Assembly: GCA_001771585.1 (NCBI GenBank)
Contig: MEUE01000001.1
Coordinates: 931,984-995,983 of the forward strand
Reading direction: 5' to 3'
Source of the DNA: a candidate division WOR-1 bacterium RIFOXYB2_FULL_46_45
GTDB taxonomy: Bacteria > Margulisbacteria > WOR-1 > XYC2-FULL-46-14
Length of the DNA stretch: 64,000 nucleotides
Shown here: one piece after another, positions 51,302 to 60,050 of the stretch
Layout: the number at the start of each line of letters is the position of its first letter
How positions within the stretch are numbered: the first letter of the stretch is position 1
Notes under the pieces: model-generated
The model's input: only the letters and a program-made list of their open reading frames with translations
Told to the model about the DNA's origin: nothing
Databases searched by the model: none
Program-made: the position numbers and the translations under genes

Positions 51302-52315
51302 ATGAAAAAAGCAGAAGGATTATATAGGCCGGTGAAGCCCAAATTATATGGCTTTCCGGCAGTTGCTCCGATCAGATTGGGGATGCACTGTCGCGGACAG
51401 CACGACTTTAATTTTATCCGTGCGTCAAGAGCGCCGCTCTCTCTTGTGGAAATAAAGCCGGAAAAATTCCAGGGAAAACAAAAACTATTTTTCTTTCAAA
51501 ATGGAGAATTTCGGCCGCATGTAGAAAACTTGGGGACATTAGTCGCACAGACAAGAGAGATGGCATTGGATGTGCAGTTTCATTTTCCGATTCAAGAGTT
51601 GGAAGGAATAGGGTTGAACCCGGGATTACGGGACGATCATTTGGCGATTGTATCCTTGTTTTTGGCGATCGCGGAAGCGAACGAACAATTTAACTTTCTT
51701 CCCAACGTAACAATCCATCCGCCGACGCTGATGTGGAGAGACAAACGGTTTATTCATCCCCTGGATGCCGGCCGCGCGCTGGAAAACAATAGGCGGCTCC
51801 TGGAAAAATTGGGGAATACAGCCGGTGGAAGAAAAAAATGGCCAATTAGAATAGGGATTGAAAACCAGGCCGACCCTACAATTGATTCCCATGGACTGGG
51901 CTATTTGCCGTTGCATATCAGGGGCTTACTTGTGGGAACCCCAAATTGGGTCCAGGCGACAGTTGATTCCGGGCACCGGAATTTATCCGGCCGGTTATCG
52001 GTGACGCAAATCGTAGAAATGCTGGCGGATATGGGCAAATGGATAATAAATTTTCATTTTCATGAAAATGAAGGGCAGGTAACCCATACCGCCGATGACG
52101 ATCTTCACAGGTTGCCATTGGGAGAACACATCCACGGATATTTAAACTACTTAAACCGGGCAGTACAGGAGGGGATCCCGATTATTCTGGAGGTTAACAC
52201 CAGAGATTATAATCCGGTTCAATTCATGGTTGTTTCGTGCGGGATCCGCTATCTGATGGAGAAGATCAAGGAAGAGAATCTTGCGGCAATAAAAGCAGGA
52301 AAAAGTTATACCTAA
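51302..52315 (+). CDS. Xylose-isomerase/AP-endonuclease-2-like TIM barrel protein
   Basis: 337 residues. The spacing of acidic/His sites matches the sugar isomerase/endonuclease IV superfamily: [63 protein letters not shown] and [12 protein letters not shown], which would bind a metal at the barrel mouth. Substrate unknown. It lies opposite and between ilvN and ilvB, overlapping the ilvB end by 4 bases. GC-rich short repeats (51270-51295) fill the last part of its leader, and no strong Shine-Dalgarno is visible. Confidence 0.72.
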   Translation: MKKAEGLYRPVKPKLYGFPAVAPIRLGMHCRGQHDFNFIRASRAPLSLVEIKPEKFQGKQKLFFFQNGEFRPHVENLGTLVAQTREMALDVQFHFPIQELEGIGLNPGLRDDHLAIVSLFLAIAEANEQFNFLPNVTIHPPTLMWRDKRFIHPLDAGRALENNRRLLEKLGNTAGGRKKWPIRIGIENQADPTIDSHGLGYLPLHIRGLLVGTPNWVQATVDSGHRNLSGRLSVTQIVEMLADMGKWIINFHFHENEGQVTHTADDDLHRLPLGEHIHGYLNYLNRAVQEGIPIILEVNTRDYNPVQFMVVSCGIRYLMEKIKEENLAAIKAGKSYT

Positions 52316-53991
52316 TCCACCAACATTTCGTTTAGCGGCTTCCCTGCCAGCACAAACGGAAAAACGTTCTCTTCTTTTTCAACGACAAAATCGACCAGGA
52401 CCGGCCGGTCTTTTACCTTAAGCGCGTCTTTAATCGCCCGGTCAACCTCGGTTGGTTTTGTAACCCTAAAGGCCTCTGCCCCAAAAGCTTTGGCAATCTT
52501 TACCAGATCGGGATTGGCGCAAAGGTTGGTCGAAGAATATCTCCGATCATAAATGATCTCCTGCCACTGCCGGACCATCCCCAAAAATGAATTGTTCAGC
52601 ACAAAGATCTTGACCGGCAGTCGGTTGCAGACCGCAGTGGTCAATTCCTGGATGTTCATCTGGATTGAGCCGTCGCCGGCGATATCAATTACAATCGCGT
52701 CCGGACAGCCGACCTGCGCTCCGATCGCGGCCGGAAAGCCGTAGCCCATCGTCCCCAGCCCGCCGGAGGTGACCAGCGTCCGCGGTTTTTTGAAAGTAAA
52801 AAACTGCGCCGTCCACATCTGGTGCTGGCCGACTTCGGTCGCGATAATCACTTTTTTATCTTTGGTCAGCTCATAGGTCCTCTCAATAACATATTGCGGC
52901 TTGATCTTTTTCCCTTCTTTGTAAGAGAGTGGATACTTCTTTTTCCACTCCGCGATCTGGGCCAGCCAGGCCTCGTGCCGGTCTTTGCAGGAGACTTTGG
53001 CAAGAAACTCTTTTAGAATATTTTTGGCGTCGCCGACGATCGGGACATCGATCCGGATATTTTTTCCGATCTCGGCCGGGTCGACATCGATATGGATATG
53101 TTTGGCGTTTGGCGCGAAGCTGGGAAGATGGCCGGTGACCCGGTCGTCAAAGCGGGCGCCGACGGCGATTAAAAGATCGGCATCCTGCACCGCGTAATTG
53201 GCGTAGGCGGTCCCGTGCATCCCGAGCATTCCAAGATATAATTTTGAATCCCCCGGGAAGGCCCCTTTTCCCATCAGGGTAACGGTAACCGGAATATTAT
53301 TCTTCTCCGCAAATTCTTTTAATTCTTTATATGCCGAAGCGGCAATTACCCCGCCGCCGACGTAGAGGAGCGGTTTTTGTGCCGCTTCGATCAGCTTTAC
53401 CGCGGCGTTAATCTGTTTCGGGTGTCCGACCAGGGTCGGTTTATAACTCGGGATGTCAACCGTCTCCGGATATTTAAAATTCTTAAGCGTTTTCATCTGC
53501 GCGTCTTTGGCGATGTCGACAACGACCGGTCCGGGGCGTCCGGTCCGGGCGATGTGGAACGCTTCTTTGATGACCCTGGGGATCTCTTCCGGATCTTTTA
53601 TCAAATAATTATGTTTGGTGATCGGCATGGTGATCCCGGTGATATCCGCTTCCTGAAAAGAATCTTTTCCCAGAAGCGGGGTGCCGACCTGTCCGGTGAT
53701 CGCGACCATCGGGATTGAATCCATGTTGGCGTTGGCGATTCCGGTGATCAAATTGGTCGCTCCGGGACCCGAAGTTGCCAGGCAGACCCCGACTTTGCCG
53801 GTTGCGCGGGCATAGCCGTCGGCGGCGTGTGCTGCCCCTTGTTCATGGCGGGTTAAGATATGCCGCAGTTTCTTTTCATTATATAAAACATCGTAAATCG
53901 GCAAAACCGTTCCGCCCGGGTAGCCAAAAACTACATCTACCCCTTCTTTTTTTAGGCATTCGATTAACGCCTGCGCGCCGGTGAGTTCCAT
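52312..53991 (-). CDS. ilvB: Acetolactate synthase large subunit
   Basis: 559 residues. Catalytic Glu in [23 protein letters not shown], ThDP-binding [17 protein letters not shown]...LNN, and FAD-binding region as in AHAS. It makes acetolactate and acetohydroxybutyrate. TATAAT on the minus strand lies 7 bases before the ATG, so the message should be leaderless. It is divided from ilvN/ilvC by the isomerase-like accessory gene. Confidence 0.97.
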   Translation of the reverse strand: MELTGAQALIECLKKEGVDVVFGYPGGTVLPIYDVLYNEKKLRHILTRHEQGAAHAADGYARATGKVGVCLATSGPGATNLITGIANANMDSIPMVAITGQVGTPLLGKDSFQEADITGITMPITKHNYLIKDPEEIPRVIKEAFHIARTGRPGPVVVDIAKDAQMKTLKNFKYPETVDIPSYKPTLVGHPKQINAAVKLIEAAQKPLLYVGGGVIAASAYKELKEFAEKNNIPVTVTLMGKGAFPGDSKLYLGMLGMHGTAYANYAVQDADLLIAVGARFDDRVTGHLPSFAPNAKHIHIDVDPAEIGKNIRIDVPIVGDAKNILKEFLAKVSCKDRHEAWLAQIAEWKKKYPLSYKEGKKIKPQYVIERTYELTKDKKVIIATEVGQHQMWTAQFFTFKKPRTLVTSGGLGTMGYGFPAAIGAQVGCPDAIVIDIAGDGSIQMNIQELTTAVCNRLPVKIFVLNNSFLGMVRQWQEIIYDRRYSSTNLCANPDLVKIAKAFGAEAFRVTKPTEVDRAIKDALKVKDRPVLVDFVVEKEENVFPFVLAGKPLNEMLVD

Positions 53992-54019
53992 AATAAGAAT
54001 TATAACAAATTTTAGGAAG

Positions 54020-54844
54020 TTAGGACAGCTCCGAGATCCTATCCAACTTCATATCGGACAAATCAATTGTTACATAAGTAAATTCGTCAAGCTGGCCGGG
54101 CTGAACGCAGATCGTCTCCCCAAGTTTTACCTGCCACTGTCCGGAAACTTTTGGGGACTCGTGGATATGGCCGTGGAGAGAGAGCTTCGGCTGATTTTTT
54201 AGCAAAAAGTTATAAATCGCCTTTGAGCCTACTTCCGCGCCGTGGCCGCATTTGTCCAGGCCGATCCCATAGGGTGGCATATGGATTACATACACGCTTT
54301 TTTCCATATCCCTGGGACGGACCAATCGATTCAGTTCGTCCTCTATTGTAGGAAGTGTCCTGGCGTAGGCGGGCCAGTCGGAGATCTCTTTGAAGCCGTT
54401 TGGCGTAGATAATAATCCGGTCCCAAATTGCGCCTGGAAGACATAATTCTTGGTATCCATCCTGCACCGGTCCTTGAGACGAAAAGGATAATCAACTACC
54501 CAATTCATGCCGATAAATTCGAAGCCGCCAATTTCAACTTTTCGTTGGGCAAGGGGGATAATGAAGGGGTACTTTTTACAAACTTCAAGAAACAATTCAT
54601 CAAAAGTCATAAGATCGTCGTTTCCCGGAGAGCAGAGATAATAAATGCCGGCGGAATTGAACCGCGCGAAATATTTGTCCAGGTAGTTTTTGATGAATTT
54701 TTCTTGCGCAAAGAGGTCTTCGCTCTTTGGGAACAGATCGCCGCCGTTGATGACAATTTCCGCTCCCAATTCTTTTGCCGCTTCAAATAACCGCTCGTAT
54801 TTCCACTCGCAACCGTGCAGATCGGTGACGAATAACGCTTTCAT
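54020..54844 (-). CDS. Calcineurin-like metallophosphoesterase
   Basis: 274 residues from the ATG at 54844. Metal motifs: [32 protein letters not shown], and VIHMPPYG ... [14 protein letters not shown] near the end, the full metallophosphoesterase set. Substrate unknown; the family includes phosphodiesterases and protein phosphatases. TATAAT lies 7 bases before this ATG on the minus strand, supporting the start and a leaderless mRNA; a longer frame would pass through the promoter. Confidence 0.87.
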   Translation of the reverse strand: MKALFVTDLHGCEWKYERLFEAAKELGAEIVINGGDLFPKSEDLFAQEKFIKNYLDKYFARFNSAGIYYLCSPGNDDLMTFDELFLEVCKKYPFIIPLAQRKVEIGGFEFIGMNWVVDYPFRLKDRCRMDTKNYVFQAQFGTGLLSTPNGFKEISDWPAYARTLPTIEDELNRLVRPRDMEKSVYVIHMPPYGIGLDKCGHGAEVGSKAIYNFLLKNQPKLSLHGHIHESPKVSGQWQVKLGETICVQPGQLDEFTYVTIDLSDMKLDRISELS

Positions 54845-54955
54845 ATTATGTATTATACGATGGAAGAGTGCGTTCTGTCGTCCCGCTATTTGCAGAAGCG
54901 GCCAATTTGGCATTAATAATAACCATATTTACGATTAAAATGGTGGTATGATTTA

Positions 54956-55036
54956 CAAGAGAAGATTGGCAATATCCACGTCGTTCCCGCGCCGCAGTTT
55001 ACTAAACTATTAGCTCAGGGCGAAATAATTTATTAA
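54956..55036 (+). pseudogene. Decayed open frame of unknown origin
   Basis: An unstarted frame ends ...GNIHVVPAPQFTKLLAQGEIIY and TAA near 55036. It has protein-like composition but no start codon context or promoter, and I cannot name the parent gene. It is next to an ilvD remnant, so the spacer appears to hold wreckage of earlier genes. Confidence 0.3.
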
Positions 55037-55100
55037 TTAAGCCCCGTTCCTGTATTCGCAGAGGTGACAAATCTAGCATAATATACTATTACCTCCCACA
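55033..55100 (-). pseudogene. Remnant of the ilvD 3' end
   Basis: On the minus strand YYARFVTSANTGTGLN followed by a stop closely matches the end of the intact IlvD at 56866 ([17 protein letters not shown]). Nothing upstream of it continues the dehydratase, so it is a short duplicated or left-behind fragment. The 860 bases between the phosphoesterase and the lipoprotein gene hold this, repeats A and B, and a promoter. Confidence 0.6.
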
Positions 55101-55162
55101 TTAAACTACCCTGCAAAACCGTCATTTGTCCCAAAATAAAATACCCAAAGAAACGATAAGAA

Positions 55163-55423
55163 GCATGGGGTTCCGCCCCTAGCTGGTTAAGCGACAGGAA
55201 CTGGAAGCATTGGTTCTCTTTACCCCGGTCCATTTTCTTTTTGTTTGCGTGCAAAAAGAAAATGGACGAAAAGAAAAACACGCTTTTTCGCAAGCAAACA
55301 CCACAACCCTTCCCCTTCTCCACCACAACCCCTGCCAGCTCCGGCGGCCAGCCTCGACTAGCTCGGCTAGGCGGTGTGCGCCGTCGCTATGCCCCTTCCC
55401 CTCCCTTGGTGCTTGCGGAGTTA
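55163..55423 (+). repeat. Dispersed repeat A, copy 2
   Basis: The same element as at 20331: GGGGTTCCGCCCCTAGCTGG, hairpin GTCCATTTTCTTTTTG ... CAAAAAGAAAATGGAC, then a pyrimidine-rich tract, GCCTCGACTAGCTCGGC and GGTGCTTGCGGAG. The hairpin has C-G where copy 1 has T-A. Repeat B follows directly. Confidence 0.75.
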
Positions 55424-55432
55424 CCAGAAAAA

Positions 55433-55552
55433 AACTCCTCTGGCCCCGATTTTATCGGGATAAAAAGATTTGGTTTAATTGTTCTTCATAAGAAATCCGG
55501 CACTAAATCTTTTTATGTTCCGACATAAAGTCGGAACGCCAGAGGAGCTTTT
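55433..55552 (+). repeat. Dispersed structured repeat B, copy 2
   Basis: Terminal arms CTCCTCTGGC / GCCAGAGGAG enclose the hairpin CCCGAT/ATCGGG, the pair AAAAAGATTT / AAATCTTTTT and the hairpin GTTCCGAC/GTCGGAAC, followed by TTTTTT. Relative to copy 1 the internal hairpins differ but remain paired. Confidence 0.75.
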
Positions 55553-55738
55553 TTGATCTCTTCCCTTTCTTGACTACACCTTCCAAAAAATTGTTTTTTC
55601 TTGTTTTGCGGGGCAGGTTAATTTAGGAAATTTAGGGTAAAATAATGTGGGAGGCGACAATATACTTATTAAAGAACTCAGTCAAAGTGGCGAAGAGTTC
55701 TACTTTTGTACGGCATAGAAAAAACCAATTGTCTGCCA

Positions 55739-55765
55739 CAAGTTTTAATCAAAATATTACGATAA
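55739..55765 (+). promoter_or_regulatory. Sigma-28-like promoter of the lipoprotein gene (weaker)
   Basis: CAAGTTTTAA in place of GAAATTTT, then TACGATAA at the family spacing, followed by TATATATG. The -10 part is strong, the -35 part weak. Confidence 0.45.
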
Positions 55766-55798
55766 TATATATGAAAACAAGATCAGGAGGATAAAACA

Positions 55799-56815
55799 AT
55801 TAATAAAATAAGAAACGGACTCTTTATCTTTTTAATTTTTCTTCTAATGCTATTATCATTTGGCTGTGGAAAAACACAAAATATAGAAAATGCCACAGAC
55901 GACAATGAAGAAACAAAAAGCGTATCAATCTCTCCAGAGATAATAATTCCAACTGCGGAATACATCAAAGCAAAACTCACAAACACGGTTTCCCGTGACG
56001 CAAGAGTAGAACTGGAGGTTTATACAACAGCCTTTAATGCTGTTAGTCCGGAAACCTTTGCAGCAGACCTTATCACTAAGTATGGAGAAACCAAAGCATT
56101 TTTACTGGTATCCTATATTGACAAGACTATAACCGACCTAAAAGACATAGAAAACAAACTAAAGAACACCTATGGTGTAAATATTTTCTTTCCAAAAGTA
56201 GTCTTTATGGTCGATAAAACCTTTAATGGGATTGCAACTTATGACCGTCTAAAAATCATACTATCTGCTCCGTCGGCAGAAGAAGAAAATGAACTACTAA
56301 AACCGATCCTGGCACATGAATACGGACATTTTCTGTCCTTCCATAATCCGGATGGAACGGTAGCAATTACCAGTGCACAAAACGCTTTTAATATTGATAT
56401 GAACGAAATGTCAACAAAAGGAGTTGTAGACAGATATCACCTTAAAAATATCTATTTTAAGCCATATTTATCTAAACCGTTGACAGAACTAGAATATTGG
56501 GGAATGGTAGAAATAATGGCTCAAAAAGTTATGGCGGAGCTTTCCGATTATAAAGATGAGAGAGCCCTATTGAAGTGGATTGTAAATAGTTACAGCATTA
56601 AAAGCAAGAACCTTCCTCCCGGATCCCCACCAATAGAATCAGCATATCTATACGCCTTGTTTTTTTCAGAAAAATACAATTTACCTAAATATCAAACAAT
56701 ATTTAATAATAGACTACTGAACAGTAAAACTATCAGTGGGCAGGCGCAGATAGACGCAAGCATAAAAAAACTAAAATATTTCTATAATAATATAACCATT
56801 AGCTCAACCCCATAA
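55799..56815 (+). CDS. Lipoprotein with HExxH metallopeptidase motif, ATT start
   Basis: 338 residues if started at ATT 55799, 8 bases after CAGGAGG. That start gives a complete lipoprotein signal (NKIRNGLFIFLIFLLMLLSFGC, lipobox LSFG-C). The first in-frame ATG (55847) would leave only six residues before the Cys and no basic N-region, so it is unlikely. AHEYGHFLSFH is a zinc metallopeptidase HExxH site, and a downstream EIMAQKV could give the third ligand. The gene is AT-rich compared with its neighbours, suggesting transfer. Substrate unknown. Confidence 0.75.
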   Translation: MNKIRNGLFIFLIFLLMLLSFGCGKTQNIENATDDNEETKSVSISPEIIIPTAEYIKAKLTNTVSRDARVELEVYTTAFNAVSPETFAADLITKYGETKAFLLVSYIDKTITDLKDIENKLKNTYGVNIFFPKVVFMVDKTFNGIATYDRLKIILSAPSAEEENELLKPILAHEYGHFLSFHNPDGTVAITSAQNAFNIDMNEMSTKGVVDRYHLKNIYFKPYLSKPLTELEYWGMVEIMAQKVMAELSDYKDERALLKWIVNSYSIKSKNLPPGSPPIESAYLYALFFSEKYNLPKYQTIFNNRLLNSKTISGQAQIDASIKKLKYFYNNITISSTP

Positions 56816-56865
56816 ACTTAAGACGTATTCAAATGCAATGTATGCGTCGGGATAGGCAAACTTGA

Positions 56866-58521
56866 TTAGGCATTAAGCACCGCTCCCGTGTTTGCCGAGG
56901 TGACCAACTTAGCATAACGCGCCAGCCAGCCGTGGCTGATCTTTGGTTTAGGGGCGCGCCAGCCGCGCAGCCGCTTTTTTATTTCATTCTTGGATACTTT
57001 TAAATCAATGGTTCGGTTCGGAATGTCAATCGCGATCTCGTCCCCCTCTTTTACCGCCGCGATCGATCCCCCCTCCGCCGCTTCGGGAGAGATGTGGCCG
57101 ATGCATGGTCCTTTGGTCCCGCCGGAAAATCTTCCGTCGGTAATTAAGGCGACCGATTCGGACAAACCCATCCCCGCGATCGCCGCGGTGGGGGAGAGCA
57201 TCTCTCTCATTCCCGGGCCGCCCTTCGGTCCTTCGTAGCGGATAACGACCACGTCACCCGATTTTATCTTTTTATCCATGATTGCTTTCATCGCCGCTTC
57301 TTCGGAGTCAAAAACCCTGGCGCGGCCGGTAAACTTCATCATGTTTTTTGATACCGCCGCCTGTTTGACGACCGATCCGTTGGGAGCGAGCGATCCCTTC
57401 AACACGGCAATGCCCCCTTCTTGACTGAAGGGATTGTCAAGCGGACGAATAATGTTGGAATTTGATACTTTTCCATTTTCCGCCAGTTTTTTAATATCAA
57501 TTCCGGCGACCGTCTCCGAACTTTCGATTTTGCTTCTTATAACATTTAACGCGGCCATCACGCCTCCCGCGGCGTCAAAATCTTCCATAAAATCTTCCCC
57601 GCCGGGGAGAAGATTGGTGATGCGCGGGATCTCGCGGCTGATCTTGTCAAAAAGTTCGAGCGGAATTTCAATCCCGACCTCGTGCGCGATCGCCGGGATA
57701 TGCAAAGCGGTGTTGGTCGATCCGCCCAGAGCCATATCCAATCGGATAGCATTTCTAAAGGCCGCTTTGGTCATGATTTTTCGCGGCGTTATGTTCTCTT
57801 TGATCAAAGTCAAAATGGTTTTTCCGCTCCGGTAGGCGATCTCTTTGGTCTCCTCGGACAGTGCCAGAGTCGAGGCGCAGCCGGGAAGCGACATCCCCAG
57901 GGTTTCGGTTATGCAGTTCATCGTATTGGCGGTATAAAGCCCCTGGCATGATCCCGCTCCGGGGCAGGCCAGGCACTCGAGCGAATCCAATTCCGCCCTT
58001 GTTATTTTTCCGGCGCGGTGGGAGGCCAGCGCTTCAAAAGTGTCTTTTACCAGCGAAAGCCGCCGCCCTTTGTGTTCTCCCGATTTCATCGGACCGACCG
58101 TTACAACTATGCACGGGATATTTAATCTTCCCGCCGCCATCAGCATGCCGGGGGTGATTTTGTCGCAGGCGGTCAAAAGGACCAATCCGTCCAGAGCGTG
58201 CGCTTCGGCGATCGATTCAATCTCATCGGCGATCAATTCGCGGGAGGGGAGGGAGTAGTGCATGCCGATGTGTCCCATGGCGATCCCGTCGCAGATGGCG
58301 GGGACGCCAAAGATAAAAGGATAGCCGCCGGCTTCGGTAATCCCTTTTGAAATTAACGGTTCAAGATCGCGCATGGAGATATGGCCGGGGACTAAATTGG
58401 TGAAAGAAGATGCGATGCCGATAAACGGCTTTTCAAAATCTCCCTTTTTTAATCCGGTGGCATAGAGCAGTGCTCTTGCTCCGACTCTCTCCAATCCTTT
58501 TTTAATTCGATCAGACCGCAT
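56866..58521 (-). CDS. ilvD: Dihydroxy-acid dehydratase
   Basis: 551 residues from the ATG at 58521 ([19 protein letters not shown]). Cluster-binding cysteines in [14 protein letters not shown] and [16 protein letters not shown], with [23 protein letters not shown] near the C-terminus. It carries out the third common step of Ile/Val synthesis. TATAAT lies 6 bases before the ATG on the minus strand, so the mRNA should be leaderless; an in-frame upstream extension would run across this box. Confidence 0.97.
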   Translation of the reverse strand: MRSDRIKKGLERVGARALLYATGLKKGDFEKPFIGIASSFTNLVPGHISMRDLEPLISKGITEAGGYPFIFGVPAICDGIAMGHIGMHYSLPSRELIADEIESIAEAHALDGLVLLTACDKITPGMLMAAGRLNIPCIVVTVGPMKSGEHKGRRLSLVKDTFEALASHRAGKITRAELDSLECLACPGAGSCQGLYTANTMNCITETLGMSLPGCASTLALSEETKEIAYRSGKTILTLIKENITPRKIMTKAAFRNAIRLDMALGGSTNTALHIPAIAHEVGIEIPLELFDKISREIPRITNLLPGGEDFMEDFDAAGGVMAALNVIRSKIESSETVAGIDIKKLAENGKVSNSNIIRPLDNPFSQEGGIAVLKGSLAPNGSVVKQAAVSKNMMKFTGRARVFDSEEAAMKAIMDKKIKSGDVVVIRYEGPKGGPGMREMLSPTAAIAGMGLSESVALITDGRFSGGTKGPCIGHISPEAAEGGSIAAVKEGDEIAIDIPNRTIDLKVSKNEIKKRLRGWRAPKPKISHGWLARYAKLVTSANTGAVLNA

Positions 58522-58571
58522 GGACACATTATAACACAATTTGCAAAGCCCGATCCCCAAAAAAAACCGGT

Positions 58572-58598
58572 GAAATTTTATCCAAAAGCGAACGATAA
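58572..58598 (+). promoter_or_regulatory. Sigma-28-like promoter of the FHA gene
   Basis: GAAATTTTAT, then AACGATAA exactly 15 bases after GAAA, with a short leader carrying AATAAGGAGAAAT before the ATG. Confidence 0.65.
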
Positions 58599-58625
58599 AC
58601 AGATAAGGAATAAGGAGAAATTAAA

Positions 58626-59954
58626 ATGGCATGGTATCACGTGTCCTGGAATCCGTTCAGACCCATAATCGGCTATCGATGCAGGGCGGCTTCTTTGGCG
58701 GGATCCTTGGGAAGCAAGCTTAGGGCGGTCCCCAAAAAGGGTTTTGACCAAAAACAGCCGGACTCACTGGCCTTTCTGCGAGTGGGAGACACCAGTTTTT
58801 TTCTTAATGAAAACGCTTGCGCGTTTATCGGGAACAAGAGCGGCTGCGCGTTGAGGATTTTTGACGAGAGCATTGCCGGGGAGCATGCTTTGGTTGAGCA
58901 CGAAGCGGGGGAGGTTGCCACGGAAACAGCCGGCCTGGAGGAAAAGGCGATTAGTTTTACAATTCAAGCCCGGTCTTTTGGCCGGCGCGTTATTATTAAA
59001 TCTTTATCCGAAAAAAAACCGATAGTTTTAGATACCGAAACGGAGCCTTACGGGTTAAGGAATGGAGACCGTATTTTTCTGGAAACGACAAAACACGATC
59101 CGCGAACGGGAGAGATAGAGTTGGTTGAACTGGAATATATAACGATTCAAAGGAGAATTAACGGGGATCAGCCGCAAGCTTTATCGCCATTGCGGTCATT
59201 GGAAACAAGTAAATTGGTCGAATTATCCAAAAGATCTTTTCCCGAGCCGTGTGATAATGAAGCCGTGGTCAGAGAGCTTGTTTTTCGCGCCCAAAAAGGA
59301 GACAAAACTGCTCTTGATTGCTTATCTAAAAAATGGAAAATAGGACGGGATTATCCTTGCAATGAGATTAATCGTTTATATGCTTTTAATCTTTTGCCGG
59401 ATTTGCTTACAGTCGTGCCTTTGGACAATCCGTGCTGGAAACGTTTCGCGGCTTGGGGAACCCCGGAGATTAAGCAATGGATCACCCGGAATTGTACGCT
59501 TAGGTTAAAAGAAATAATTGAAAGCGCTTTCGGCGGCGAGTTGCGAGATCAAACCTGGTTGCGGCAGCATTTTTTGTCCCAGAATATCAGGGACCTCGAT
59601 AAAGAGACGATGAAAAAAATGGCTTCATTTTTTAGCGCTTATAATTTAGTGCGTCTGGAGAAGGACTTTCCCAAGTTTCTTGATGTTGCGCGAGAAAGGT
59701 TGTTGTCGCTGGCCGTGGAAGGAGATATTGAGGCGGAAAAAGCGATCGCGAAACGGCTTGCGGCTTGGGAGGCCGGAGAGGTGCTGGCTTTGTTTGAAAG
59801 AGGCATTTTGGAAAAAATCCTTGATCGAGCGGAGCTTCATGTTTGTATTAAGTGCAAGACAAAGCTTTTTAACGCCCGACAACTTGACGAGAACGCGCGG
59901 CTAGACGGTCCATTGGATGTGATTGTTGAAGAAATAGCTAAAAAAACGGAGTGA
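58626..59954 (+). CDS. FHA-domain accessory protein
   Basis: 442 residues. An FHA phosphothreonine-binding fold spans about 50-175: CAFIGNKSGCALRIFDESIAGEHALVEHE (Gly-Asn/Ser/His pattern of FHA) and LRNGDRIFLET. The middle is helical, with repeats such as ALDCLSKKWKIGRDY. The end has CIKCKTKLF, a CxxC. No kinase or phosphatase is nearby, so the phospho-partner is unknown. Good Shine-Dalgarno. It is divergent from ilvD. A weak terminator hairpin (TTGTGGG/CCCACAA) follows the stop. Confidence 0.75.
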   Translation: MAWYHVSWNPFRPIIGYRCRAASLAGSLGSKLRAVPKKGFDQKQPDSLAFLRVGDTSFFLNENACAFIGNKSGCALRIFDESIAGEHALVEHEAGEVATETAGLEEKAISFTIQARSFGRRVIIKSLSEKKPIVLDTETEPYGLRNGDRIFLETTKHDPRTGEIELVELEYITIQRRINGDQPQALSPLRSLETSKLVELSKRSFPEPCDNEAVVRELVFRAQKGDKTALDCLSKKWKIGRDYPCNEINRLYAFNLLPDLLTVVPLDNPCWKRFAAWGTPEIKQWITRNCTLRLKEIIESAFGGELRDQTWLRQHFLSQNIRDLDKETMKKMASFFSAYNLVRLEKDFPKFLDVARERLLSLAVEGDIEAEKAIAKRLAAWEAGEVLALFERGILEKILDRAELHVCIKCKTKLFNARQLDENARLDGPLDVIVEEIAKKTE

Positions 59955-60010
59955 AGGGATTGGGACCCATTGTGGGATTGAAAACCCCACAAATTTTGCT
60001 ATAATCATTG

Positions 60011-60046
60011 ATAGGTAAGGAACGAAACTTTTCGTTCCTTACCTAT
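60011..60046 (+). repeat. Variable palindrome, copy 6, in the secD leader
   Basis: Perfect 17-base arms ATAGGTAAGGAACGAAA / TTTCGTTCCTTACCTAT with a CT loop. TATAAT at 60000-60005 places the transcript start at about 60012, so the RNA would begin with this hairpin and reach the secD ATG 4 bases after it. Confidence 0.75.
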
Positions 60047-60050
60047 ACCA

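Noticed and set aside
55210-55528. Frames of 93-95 residues over repeats A and B (QKENGRKEK-type)
   Set aside because: They follow the hairpin repeats in several frames, lack Shine-Dalgarno sequences and reflect repeat sequence, not a protein.
55771-55794. MKTRSGG as a regulatory leader peptide
   Set aside because: It is only 7 codons and could arise by chance around the Shine-Dalgarno; kept as a side note to the ATT start.
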